DNA of 64,000 bases from Paralichthys olivaceus. Its lineage: Eukaryota > Chordata > Actinopteri > Pleuronectiformes > Paralichthyidae. The DNA lies in contig NC_091099.1 in assembly GCF_024713975.1 (NCBI RefSeq), forward strand, positions 14,985,501 through 15,049,500, written 5' to 3'. The translations under genes were made by a program, and so were the position numbers. Below, piece by piece: positions 21,946 to 33,425 of the stretch. Position 1 is the first letter of the stretch. Every line of letters starts with the position of its first letter. The notes below the pieces were generated by a model. It did not search any database. It was given only the letters and a program-made list of their open reading frames with translations, and was not told where the DNA came from.

Positions 21946-23322
21946 TCTGAAAAAAAAGGAACTGATTTATATCAGTATGTTAGTGCAAACATAGAAAACC
22001 TCAGCAAATGAAAAATGTCTCGAGAACATCAGATTGCAAAGAGAGCAGGTTGTTCCCCTCCGTCACTGCTCTCATTTAGTGTGATAGTGATCTCACACTT
22101 GAGCTTGAGTTAGTGCTGGTGTCACTATACACACACACGTTTTCTCTTTCAGTTTGGTTTTGTTCCTCTGCTGATGATGATGGTGATTTACTGAGGGAGC
22201 TCAGATTTAACTACTGTGAATATGAGCTGTACAAGCTGACAACATGTCGTCTTTTTTAAAGTTTAATGTGTGCAGGCTTTGAAAAACATTCACCAGTCGA
22301 CCAAAAACAAAATGTGGTGCATTTCAAACTCACTCACTGATGAAATCAAATATGTTGTGGGGTAAACATACTTAACTTGTGTCACGTGTTGTCCAGCAGA
22401 CAGTTATATATATGTCCCCATCCCAGTAACTTAACCTGATCTTCTCACACCCCAGTGATATACTATTTACTAAATAAATTAGTCAAAGTCTTATTTTATC
22501 CAAACCTCAAATAAACTTTCTCCTTCTATTTTTAGAAATGTGACTTTGAGCATCATGAGTGACAAAAGTCAAAAAGGGTAAAGGCACAACAGATATAAAA
22601 TAACAACCGCATTAAAAAGATGCTTCCCGCATTAAATAAAAGTCTATTTAGCCACAAGATAAAACGCTCCATGCATGAATGTGATCGTTCAGCAAAACAA
22701 AATCTCCTGATGATCACACTCAGTTATTTTTAACTCATTGTGTCATGGAAAAAACTGCTCTGCCTTTCTACTGAGACCAGAATACTCCTACCTGATTTGC
22801 GTTGGTGGACCCTGGAGGATGTAGAATATTGGGGCAACGTCTTCCAGGCTCCCGCTAACCCCAGTGTCAATGTGCTGCTGTCTCTGAAGGTTAGCTGCAA
22901 CAGTGTACGTTTTCAGTTGACACTCAGACCCGAGCGCCTGAGCGTCTGTCCTCTTTTGGCACAGCAGGCAGCTCACCCCTCAGCAGCTATACAGAGTACA
23001 TGTCTGCCCCCAGCTGGTTTCTCATGCATCAAGCTTTTTACCTCTAAAAACAAATGTTTTGCTTATAAGTTAAAAGTTACGCTCACTTGTTATACTTTTA
23101 AGTTATCAGTATACATTAGCCAACTTAAAAGTAATTCTGTTTAAAAAGACAAAAGAGGAGTCATCAAAAAATAATGTTTAATTGGATGGATTATATACAC
23201 AGCATAAACAAACCTTACACACACTGTTCAGTAAACTTGTTCATAGAAAAATATGTGACCTCAGGACAGGAAGTTTACCACAGCGAACCACTTGTTCACA
23301 TTTTTAGTCTTTTCTTCTGTGT
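21946..23322 (-). other. CD151 5' region and CRACR2B 3' flank, no coding exon seen
   Basis: This stretch lies between the CD151 start and the CRACR2B stop. A possible CD151 noncoding first exon ends at 22792. The reading frames at 22740-23144 and 22788-22976 match nothing I know and lack exon support. The CD151 promoter is expected here but cannot be placed. Confidence 0.4.
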
Positions 23323-26300
23323 TTATGTACAGCAGCCTTTTGTAGATGTGTCCTCGCTGAGTAAAAGTGCATCTACATACTGTCGATCATGCCGGGCGAC
23401 CAATGTCCTAAAATATTTCAAATATAAAAATCATTGTGCAGCACAAACTACAGCGTCGGAGACGAGAAATTCATTTGCACACACAATATTTGAAGACATC
23501 ACCGGAGGCTCTGAATATTATGATGAGCATTTGTTCAAAGGTTTCTAAAAAATTCAAATCAGATTCAACACGTCTCTATAACAGTTCAAACAAAAAGTGA
23601 ATTCATTTTAACAATCATGAAGGTAGGATTTATTGTATTGTTCTACATTGTTTTAGTTTGTAAACGAGTGTGGCTACAGCGACACATTCAGTGTAATAAT
23701 ACAATGTACAGGAGAGAAATATCATACCTTGCCAGTTGAGTCATGAGCTCCTCCATGTTATGTCCGGTTTTGGCACTGCACTCGTAAAACAAAGCTTGGT
23801 GCTGCTGTAAAAACCAAAAATGTTAAAAAACCCACAAAGTATAATGATGAAAATCACTGAAGAACATTTTTGAATATTCAAATAAACCTCACCTCTGCCA
23901 GCCTCTGCCCCTCCCTTGTGGTCACCTCTCTGCTTTGTGTGTCTGCCAGATCTAGCTTGTTCCCAAGTAGCATTAAGACCGCACCTTCACACATCTTGTC
24001 CTGTGACAGAGAACAGGTTATACAACTCTTTCTTTATTATTATTTTATCATCAGAATTAAAAACTGAGGTTAACCTACAAAAATAACCTAACGAATAAAT
24101 AAAAGAAGTACTAAAATGTATTAAACTTAAACTCAACTTAAACTTCCTTTATTTATACTACACTTGGATATCTTCAATGACATTTGTGTTTACTTAGCTT
24201 CCTGTTGTACTGTGTTGTGAATAATCTGCACGTTTTCAAATCTTTTGTGTTTTTGCATCCAGCCCTCCATGACACCTCCACCTGTTCACCTTCACAGAGT
24301 CCATCCATCCTCTGACCGCTGTGAAGGAGGGGGAGTGAGTTACGTCATACATGGCGAGGACACCGTCAGCCTTCCTGTAGTACTGCTCAGTGATACTGCG
24401 AAACCTGAACATGGGATTTCAGTCAAGTGGATTAAGAAACATTAATACACAAAAAGAAAATAAGTGAAGATCTTCAACCACTGAAAAATCGAATTAGTTC
24501 TTCCTTGAGTTTAACGCAACATTTGAAGCAAGTTTGAGATATTATGTTTAAAAGAACTGATGGGAAAATGGAAGTGTCAAAGTATGCACAGTCACTGTCT
24601 GTCACTGACGCTGAGGCATAAAAAAGACACATGGCTGATAAACATGAGAATAAGCTGTGTCATATCTGACCTCTCCTGTCCTGCAGTGTCCCACAGCTGC
24701 AGGGTGATGGTGGTGGAGTCCAGAGTTAAGGTTTTCATCTGGAAATCCAAACCTACAAAACAACAGAGGGTCCTGGTTTCATATCTTTACTGACACACTG
24801 AGCAGTGAGTTAATCATTGAGCTGAAACTCTTACCGACTGTAGAACTCGTGTTACTGAGGAAGCGTCCTGTGCAGTAATGCTGGATGAAGGAGCTCTTAC
24901 CCACAACTGAGTTACCCAAGAATACCACCTTGAAAACTTGCCGAGGACTGACAGTTTTGCTCTAAAATATGGGTAAAAGACCAATTTAATGTAAACATAT
25001 GTACTTTTTTATGCCATTAAGAAAGAAAGTGTAAGAAAAATGAAAATCTGTGTGTCGTCATCGTGCTGTGCAAACCACAAACGCTTATTATCATTATTAT
25101 CTTCATCATTACTACCCTCTGTTGCTACAGCTACTATGTCGTACAATTGATAATTTAAGAATAAAATGTTTATTTTCATATGTAATATTTTCCCTACCTG
25201 AGTTTGAGTGTGTTCAACATTTCCCCCCCTGACACTACATGACGGCTGGTGTCTCTTGGATATATTTGTCATCTCTGTGTCTTTGTTCTGCTCCAACTCA
25301 TCAGATGAGCTCAGCTGTCTTCAGGATCCACAAACACACAGAGTTAGTGTCTTACTGAGGCAATATGACTTTTAGTAAATGTAATATCAGATGCAGGTGG
25401 TCAAACAAACCTTTTCAGTGGCTTGTCTTGCAGTAAGTAGTTACCTATGACTGACCCTTTCTTCTCCAAAGTCTTTGTGACGTTTGGATTCTTTTTGTGG
25501 AAAGTGAGGCAGAAGAAACATAAAACATAACATAAAAGTATTAAGATTTAAATAAAGATTTCTACTGTTACAGATATTTAAAGTCTATGGTCAGCAAACA
25601 AAAAACATTCATTAACACCGTGTTCGGGTTATGGTTAGGGTTCAGATACATTTTTATACGTTTAAAAAGTAATGGTTCAATCCTATAGTATTTTTTCTGC
25701 TACAAAGCAGTTTATTATAATCATCTGTTGGCAACTGAAAAGTAGAAAACCATCAGTAGTTAATTATAGTATAGGCCCTGTTCAGACCTGGTATTAACAT
25801 CTGTACTGAGAGATCTAATCTCAAGTGGACAGCTTTAGGTTTGTCTGTTTGCACCCAGTATAAAAATGTGTCTCCTGTGAACACGTGTGATTGGATCTCA
25901 CTGGGCGTGGTAAGAAACAAAATCTAAAAATATGTTTAACTGCTACGGGTAGGACACGTCAGTAGGTGGTCCTTCAAACGTAGCACATGATGTGTTTGCC
26001 TTAACAGAGTGAAAAGAATGCGATTACACGCGCGTCACAGAACAACCGCGATTTTTGTCTAAGTGATCAGATCTCAAGATGTGTTGAAAACGTATTTGGG
26101 GCATTCAGACCTGAACACTGATCACTGATTGGACCACTCAGGACAGATGTTACCACCGGGTCTGAACAGGGTCCAAATTAGAAGAGTTTCTTGAATGAAT
26201 GTTTTGATTCCTTTGTCGGCCCCTTTGGTCAGAAACCAACATGGAAGCTTGAATCCAAAGATTTATGTAATTAACAGCTTTGACAAAACTTCCACTTTAA

Positions 26301-29300
26301 TGTTCCGAAAGAATGTGAATGGGATAAGAGGGAGGATGCTAATAAGTGTGATAAATAAAAGGGCTTTATTGGTTTGGTAAACACTGACCAACTTTTGTTC
26401 ACCTGCATAAATATTGCAATGTACAGAATCATTAATGATCATTTACACTTATTACACTCTGTCCACAGACAGAACAAATGTCTTTTCAGCAAAAATCCTT
26501 CATTTTACTAAACAACATCCACAGAAAAAAAAATTGCTGACATGCACAACTCCCAAACAATGTGAGTGACTTTACCACGAGTTCAGTTAATAACCACTGA
26601 GATAAATAATCATTGTCCATAAAGCATGAAGTCTTTCCACGACTTAGCTTAGGGCGGATAAACCTCCTGATGTGTCCACAGCGTACAAAGGTCCTCACTG
26701 AGGTAGTAAGTTAAAGGCAGAGCAGGAGGAACAGAGCGTCTGTGACTAACCCTCTTATGAGACTGTTGAGCATCTTTTTCATCTCGTAGCCTTTTGTTCA
26801 TGTCCCTGACAAAGACAGAGAAAATCAGTTAGAGACATTCTCACACCGACTGATTCATATGTGGAAAACACTGGAAGAACATGAGCTGATTTTCAGGGAC
26901 AGTTTCAAGTTTCATTTACACATTTCTTGGAGAACTTCATTGAGACAGCAGCAGGTTGGACTCACTTCAACAGTTCCAGTTGTCTTAACAGGCTGTCCTT
27001 CTCTTTCTGAATGTTCTTTGACACCTTCATCACATTTCTACAGAAAAACAACCAAAAGAAAATTTCTGTATTTGGGATATTATAAATAAATCTGTTTGAA
27101 TGATAAAATTACAGCACCCAGCTATTCTAGGTTTTTAAAAAGATTTTTAACTACATGTTTCTGAGCTGTTGTATTTTAGGATGAGTGCCACCAACAGAGT
27201 GGGAAATTCAGAAAGTATTAAGAGATGGAAACCACTCTAGTTTTGAGCTATATTTGTCATTAATTAAAATAAAAGACATGTGCCATCCTTCTTTAATTAT
27301 TACTTCTTTATCATCAGATCATCTCAGTCACAAAAAATGTCTTTCGAGTGATCTTATTTATCTTATTTTCCCCACTTTCGGGAGGTTTTAACTGAAAGGT
27401 TATCGATTTTATTAAATCTCACATCATCTATCTGGTCCCGAATCTCAAAAAAACATTCACTGCCCGCAGCAAGTTTGAACCCAAAAGGAGCTCATATGAC
27501 TCTCATGTGTTTATTGCTGCTTTTATTAAAAAAAGTTTTACAGCAAAGCAGTGACACACTTTCTTTTTCTCAAAAACCTTTATTGAAATAGAGATTTGAT
27601 AACGAATAGTTTTTTTCATCAAGATCCACGAATTATTCCCTGGAAAAATGGGGTAATTGTTGTGTAATCTTGCAACTTCCTGGATCTGCCCTCTGATCCG
27701 TATTCACACTCAAATGTAATGAAATTTTCCCTGACCAATACCACACCCTTCCACCAAGTTTTGTGGAAATCCATCCAGCCGTTTTGGTGTAATCTTGCTC
27801 TCACCTCTGTCTGGCCACTTGTTCATGGGCAGCGCTGAGCTGCAGAAGGCTGAGCTGACCCAGAGCGGCCTGCAGCTGCTCTCTGTTGTTCTCCATCTGG
27901 TCCTGTAGCTGGATGTTGAGGGTCCGCAGCTGCTGGTTCTGCTCCTTAACGTTCACCTGCTCACAGCTCAGCTGCCGGATTCTGGTCTCCAGCTGAAGTC
28001 AAAGATAGGTCCTGTGATTCTCTCATTACACTTTGGCATTATCAGACATAACATTAGGGTCATTTGGATGCCTACCTCTTTCTGTTTGGTCAGTGCGTTG
28101 TCCAGTTCCTGTTCTCGCCTCTTCAGCTCCTCTTCAAGTTGCTTCCCTTTTTGCATCAGCCTAATACTGTCCTTGATTTCAAAATAAATTCATTAAATGC
28201 TGTGATGACAATCACTCTTATTAAATGGCACAAATGTTGGACTAAGGATGTTTTAATGACTGAAAGTTCAGACGAATGTCAGTTAAAAATGTCTTTGTTA
28301 CATCGTTTGCACCGATGACCGTCCTTGTCATTGAAACATTATAAAGCAGAGACTAGAAGCAAGCTTCTTTTCTTTTTCTTCTTCTATTGTTGAATTCTGG
28401 TTCAACTCCCTGCTATTTGGTCGACAAGTCCAAACTATCCCAAAAAATGTTTTTACACTGCAAATTTACTGAACCATGATCTGTTGGTCTAGATTGTTGT
28501 CCAAGGCACCTTTCACACCAGTTATTTCGGTTCATAGTAAACTGAAAAGTCAGAAGGTCCAGATCAAACAACGAAGGTATCGCTCACATCTGTACCTGAG
28601 CCTGGTGTTTCTGTCGCTCCTCTCTGAGTTGACTTTCCAGGTCTTCATAAATGGACCGAACAACCTGATCGTGTTCGCTCTCGCGTCTAAACCAGAAAAA
28701 GAAAATCAAGGTGTCTTGAATTAATTTTAAAACCACCCACAGTTACATTTGGCAGAGTTGATGTATGTCGAAGACAGAGGTTATGAAGTGTGGACCTGCA
28801 CAGGGCTTGTTCCAGACTGTCTCTCTCTCTGATGGAGTCCTGTAAATGGGACACTGTGTGGACCAAGACACTCTCCAGGACACTGAGCAGCTCTGGTCTG
28901 TCTGTCTGGAGCTCACACCACAGAGAACACAGCTCCTGCTGACTGCCACGCAACAAAACAACAACACACAGCATTTAAAAGACTGAGGATATTCAACCTT
29001 AAAAGTCTTACACTGACTTCAAACATCACTTACCTTAAACAAATGTTGTAAAGTTTTATGACCAACTCTTCAGCACTTCGAAGTACTCGAAACTAAACAC
29101 TAGTTTTACAATTTGAACTATGAGTTCTTTAAAAAAGGAGACTGGATATACACGAGTATCTATGAGAAAACATTTCTGTGTTTTTGACAGTGGTGTACAA
29201 TGATGAAAACAAACCATGGATGCAATCAACAATTGTTTTCATTATAGTTTCATATTTTGAGTAATTGCTTCATTATCAATTAATCCTTTAATCTATAATG

Positions 29301-30439
29301 TATTTTTTAAAAAGTGGCAAAAAATGTACATTACAGTTTCTCGAAGTCAAACATAACTCCTTCAAATGTCATGTTTTATCTGATCATCGATCCAGAACTT
29401 AACTATCTAGAATAAGGAAAAGCATTCACATTCGTAAAACCTAGAAAAGAGAAATAGGGGAAGTAATTGATAAACGATCAAAACAGTTGCCAATTTAGTT
29501 TCTGTTGATCAACTAATAGATTGTCTAAGTGTTGTGGTCCCCTTAAGTACATGGTGTAGTGTTTATTCATCTATCTAATATCTTTTATATATTGACACAT
29601 CCATTCAACAGTTGACAAACACATATGTGACAGACGGATTCTACATGTGAACAAATGTGATAATCAGTAGTATATAAAGCCGTTTCTGTGGTTTGTAGAA
29701 AGATATGATCACCCTGTGATAAAACAGTGGTTTCATCTTACTCTTTAAAAAGTTTGTCAGCACCCAACTCCATCAGCATGTTTACAAATCTGATTGCGGC
29801 AGCGTCCTGGGACCAGTCTACCTGGTCCGTATCCTCCTCTGCTTTGTCTCGGCTCAACTCAGTCGTGTCCTCGAGTCCCACCAACTCACCTGAACCGCAG
29901 AGTGAGGAATAGCACAGAAGAATTAGTTAATACTGTATGAGAAGTGTTTTTGTCCATGTTACAGTGAACTGTGGCACCAAATCACTCAAAAACACTACAC
30001 TCACCAAGTCCTGTGTTAAACTCCACAGGAGTGAGGAATCCAATGCTCTCTCGGTCCAGACTCTCAAACACGGTCTCCAGCTGTTCAGGCGACAGCGGCA
30101 GCTCTCTCTCTAGCCTCTGACCAGAAGATGGAAAGTTCAAGTCTCTATAATCAGCCTCAACGTTCTTATTCTGCGACACTAGACGCTCACCTGCATGTCC
30201 CGCTTTGTGATGAAGCCTTTCCCCTCTTTGTCACACAGCAGAAACAGCTCCTTGGCCTTGCCCATGGTCTCTGTCTGCGGACTTCCCGCTGCTGCCGGTC
30301 TGGGTGAAGCCAGTGGGCTGTTTCCAAAACCATGCCTGGGGCTCCCACCGGAAAAGCCCCGTGGTCTGGGGCTCACTGGCACAGCCTCGCCACAGCCCTG
30401 ACCCACCAGCACTTCACCATCATTCAGCCACTGAGACAT
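23323..30439 (-). CDS. cracr2b: CRAC channel regulator 2B (EFCAB4A) ortholog with EF-hands, coiled coil and C-terminal Rab GTPase, 17 coding exons, 650 aa
   Basis: Minus-strand exons: 30191-30439, 30005-30116, 29742-29889, 28796-28942, 28596-28686, 28076-28171, 27805-27992, 26966-27037, 26751-26805, 25411-25490, 25198-25318, 24835-24961, 24671-24752, 24290-24404, 23893-24000, 23728-23804, 23323-23407; 1953 nt, all in phase. Two EF-hand-like loops lie at about 70-81 and 104-115. A long coiled coil rich in Gln, Glu and Leu covers about 165-400. The Rab domain has P-loop GNSVVGKS (469-476), WDTAGQER (516-523), NKLD (575-578) and ECSAK (605-609). The protein ends GCCT, a double-cysteine prenylation-like tail. 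CRACR2A family members bind Orai1/Stim1 and regulate store-operated calcium entry; the long CRACR2A form is Rab46. The neighbour CD151 supports CRACR2B rather than CRACR2A. I chose MSQWLNDG as start; an in-frame ATG six codons upstream lies before or at the acceptor. RASEF is less likely. Confidence 0.9.
25776..26174. mobile_element. Inverted-repeat MITE of about 400 bp in a CRACR2B intron
   Basis: The left end GGCCCTGTTCAGACCTGGTA continues TTAACATCTGT. The right end ACAGATGTTACCACCGGGTC continues TGAACAGGGTCC. The two are near-perfect reverse complements over about 30 bases. Both ends are followed by internal similarity (GATCAGATCTCAAG against GAGATCTAATCTCAAG). There is no coding capacity, so it is a nonautonomous DNA transposon. 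I could not find a convincing target-site duplication, so the superfamily is open. It sits in the intron between exons 25411-25490 and 26751-26805. Confidence 0.85.
27590..27805 (-). repeat. Dispersed repeat family R1, copy 4 (reverse), abutting a CRACR2B exon
   Basis: CATCAAGATCCACGAATTATTCCCTGG, CTTCCTGGATCTGCC and CCTTCCACCAAGTTTTGTGGAAATCC are R1 in reverse orientation. The element's end GTAATCTTGCTCTCAC reaches the splice donor of the 27805-27992 exon, so the donor-side intron is TE-derived. Confidence 0.8.
28973..29741 (-). other. CRACR2B intron, no features recognised
   Basis: AT-rich intron between the 28796 and 29742 exons. No splice-compatible exon is required, since the flanking exons share phase 2. 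Nothing else seen. Confidence 0.5.
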
Positions 30440-30539
30440 GACTGTACAGAGGAACATGGTTATGGATGAGGAGTTGGTGTATGTCCATCATTCAATCGAC
30501 TATTTTCAGGTACTAGGGTGGTATGTGAATGGCACTCAT

Positions 30540-30830
30540 AGATATCAGTTCCATATACATGCAGGATTCTTGTCATCAAGATACAATTAATGATTCCTTG
30601 GGGAAACAGTGTAAAACGTAAAAAAACGTTCTACCTTGCAATGTTAAAGAAAGAGAAAAAAATTCTGCCCCCTGATCTGGATTCACACCAATAATATCCT
30701 TACACCTACCTACTCTGTATCCTTACACCAAGTTGTTATGGTAAACTGTCCTGTAGTTTTTGTGCAATGCTGCAAACTAACAAACTAACACAAATGAAAA
30801 CATAACCTCCTTGGTGCAGAGAATGAAAAC
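30540..30830 (-). repeat. Dispersed repeat family R1, copy 5 (reverse)
   Basis: ATCAAGATACAATTAATGATTCC, TTCTGCCCCCTGATCTGGATTCACACC and TTACACCAAGTTGTTATGG lead to an end with AACATAACCTCCTTGG. This is the R1 order reversed and more diverged. It lies in the first CRACR2B intron. Confidence 0.7.
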
Positions 30831-31569
30831 AACTTTGCCCAGGTGAGCATTGTCTCAATCTTTCAGCAGCATTACAAGTATTTATCACTTGAATTTGTCT
30901 ATTTGAAGCATAATCTTTGCATAATTTGAATTTAAAGACACTTTGGCTCTTCTCTGTTAGTGTTCTTAAATATTGGGAGAAACTGGCCCTACAGGTCCTC
31001 CCTTGTCAAACACCAGGTGAAGAACAAACTCAGCTGTGACTGTGCACATTATCTACAGCTGCTGTGACCAGTTCTTCACTCTATGAGACTTTATTCTTGT
31101 TTAAAGAAAAAAAAAACGATGGAAATGAACATGTTTTTATATAAAAAATGTCGACATATGCAAGGGACACCATTTGTGACAACGACACTTGTCTTCAGAC
31201 ACTGGAGTTGGTTGTCCTCACTTTTTATTCAGATGAGGAAGATATTAATAAAAGCTTTGCAGCCAGAAGGGTCCGTGACTGTGCACCAGGATGTGTAGAG
31301 CACAAAAGAACAGGATGGTGTCATGTGAGAAGAGTTACTGTGTACTTGAAGGGGAGGGTGGATGGCTGCGGGAGCGAGGAGATGCAAATGAACGTTTGCA
31401 TTTGTTTGCATTGTCAGAATTACCAACAATTACACACAAATGTTGCTCTCAGTAGCCATGATGCTAAAAAAACACTGATTTGTGACAAATGCACGCGTCA
31501 TACACAATCAGTCTTCAGGTTAAATGGCATTTCTGTAGCTGCAAAGAAACTCCTCAGCATCGAGGGGGT

Positions 31570-31765
31570 CCTCTCTCAGAGGCTGCCATGTTTTTTACAT
31601 TAGTCCAGACTGGACAAACTAAACACCTTTTGAGATTTTATGAGAACTGGCTGCCACTGGTTCTTTTTCTTGTTTGGAAGGAGAGGGTGAGGTGAGGGGT
31701 GTTCAGCTGCAACATGCAAATTCACCACTATATATCACTACATTCTACACACTGTACCTTTAATT
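31570..31765 (-). repeat. Truncated copy of the TTAA-ended MITE
   Basis: GGTCCTCTCTCAGAGGCTGCCATG, CTGGACAAACTAAA, TGTTCAGCTGCAACATGCAA and the terminal TACACACTGTACCTTTAA match the full element at 47851-48213 in reverse. It lies in CRACR2B intron 1. Confidence 0.75.
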
Positions 31766-31784
31766 TAAACAGAGTTTCCAAATC

Positions 31785-32280
31785 AATGCATCAGACCTGG
31801 GGCCACTGAGCCTTCATTTACAGCCCTCTCCCTCTGAAATGCTCTCCCTAAACAAATAAGACCTTTCACATGTCAAAAGTAAATTAAAAACCCACCTCTT
31901 CACAACTGCTGTTCATGTGTGATCATGTGCTGTATTTTATATTGCTAGTGATTTAGATTGTTATGTTTTAAACAGAGCTGTATAGTTACTGTCCACACCA
32001 AAACTCTCTGCTTACCCCTGCAATCATCTCATATTTTATTTTAGTCATGTCCCTATGTACCTTATTTAAATGCTAATAACTACTGCAATTTTGCAAACTT
32101 GTCTCTGATCGACATTTTGTAATCTCTTGCGTATTCGTTTATACATAACTTTTATCACATTCTATTTTGAGCTATTTGAAGTCTTCGTATCTATTTTATT
32201 GCTACCTGTCTCTGTGTGCAATACACAATCATTTATCAATTTTGGATCAATAGAGTACATATTTATCTATCTATCCATGT
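31785..32280 (+). mobile_element. LINE 3' end with simple-repeat tail
   Basis: The block around 31810-31930 reads in pieces as the C-terminus of a LINE ORF2 (DLSHVKSKLKTHLFTTA), followed by a 3' UTR-like region ending in TATCTATCTATCC. It may belong to the same broad family as the copy in IGHMBP2 intron 1, but lacks endonuclease and RT. Plus orientation, inside CRACR2B intron 1. Confidence 0.65.
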
Positions 32281-32899
32281 AACATATTCTGGAGCATTGT
32301 TAAAACGTTATAAAATAAAGAAAGGAGTATTTTTGATCATTATCTTTGCAGCATAGTGGGATAAAGTAGAAAGTGAACTGTGCCTCAGTATTAAATGAAC
32401 AGCCAGCCCCTCTCTATATATCCAGTCCTGCCATCTGTCAAGGCATAAAAACCTAAAATGAAAAGTGTGTGCTGATAGTGAAGCATCTTGCTGGTGATTC
32501 GTGGAGCCTCCAAAACTTCCTCATGGCGTAAAGATATGCGGGATTTCCCGGTGTTAGTCTTGTGAAAACATTACACGTTAAGGATTTTGTGTGTCAAGAC
32601 GAGACACCAAATAAACAAGCAGACACGCAAAGGTCAAATAAACGCAAACACACCTCAGTCACGCAATATTCAGCGGCAAGGACACGAGGAAAGTGACTTT
32701 ACGACATGTCGTGGGCAACAAAGCTGTCAGTCAAGCTGTCAGTGATAAATAACGCCAGTCTCCACACATGCTACATTCAAACACAGTCTTCACTGTACAA
32801 CAGAAACACGGGCAGTGGCTGTGAGATGAGATCCTCAAACGCACCACGGTGTTCCACGATGTCTCCAATGTGTTAATACGACGACATGAAGCTGCTCGG

Positions 32900-33250
32900 A
32901 ACATAACGAGAGAATTCAATATTAACGGAGGAGAAGCCCTCACACAGCCGCTTGTTACACGGCCTGACACTGAGCTCAGAGTGAACACAGACTGCAGTTG
33001 TGTCTCCGCGGATCGGACTGAGTCGCATTAAGATGTCTGTGTGAGTTGAGAGGAGTTTGTGGAGGCTTGAACTCACCGTGAGCTGCTGCAGGTGTCCCAA
33101 CACCGCGGTCCTCTCAGCCACTACAGCGAGTACCGGCCACAGCCGCCGGGTGGCAGTAGCGACCCCGTGCTGCTGACATGTACCGTAATGATCGGTGTAG
33201 CTCGCTCGCACTCTTCCACCTCTTCAGAGGCAGACTGGGCCCCTGTTGAC
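32900..33250 (-). promoter_or_regulatory. CRACR2B noncoding first exon and CpG-rich promoter
   Basis: On the minus strand GCTCACG is followed by the strong donor GTGAGTTCAAG, so a noncoding exon ends at 33077; it would splice to the coding exon near 30445. The sequence at 33080-33230 is GC-rich with several CpGs (CCGCGG, CCGGCC, GCCGCCGGG). No TATA box is evident. Confidence 0.6.
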
Positions 33251-33349
33251 CTGCAGCCACTGTACATGAAAGTTGTATTAGTCCCCAGACACACAGAAAC
33301 CAAGAAATGACACCTTTTGGTTATTTTAATCAATCAGTGATCATCTTAT

Positions 33350-33425
33350 ATGCTTCTTCTTTATTCTGTTTATTGGCGAGTGGCAACCGAAGCTTGCATT
33401 ACCGCTGTTCCACTGTGCTGGTGCA
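33350..33425. repeat. Short dispersed repeat, copy B
   Basis: GCTTCTTCTTTATTCTGTTTATTGGCGAGTGGCAACC and GCATTACCGC match the piece at 9390-9470 in order and spacing. It lies just upstream of the CRACR2B first exon. Confidence 0.6.

Noticed and set aside
22788-22976. Minus-strand ORF MSCLLCQKRTDAQ as a gene
   Set aside because: It has no homology that I recognise. At most it overlaps a CD151 noncoding first exon.
25427-25444. An 18-base intron and 16-nt micro-exon in CRACR2B
   Set aside because: The intron would be too short to splice, and the frame reads straight through, so this is one 80-nt exon.
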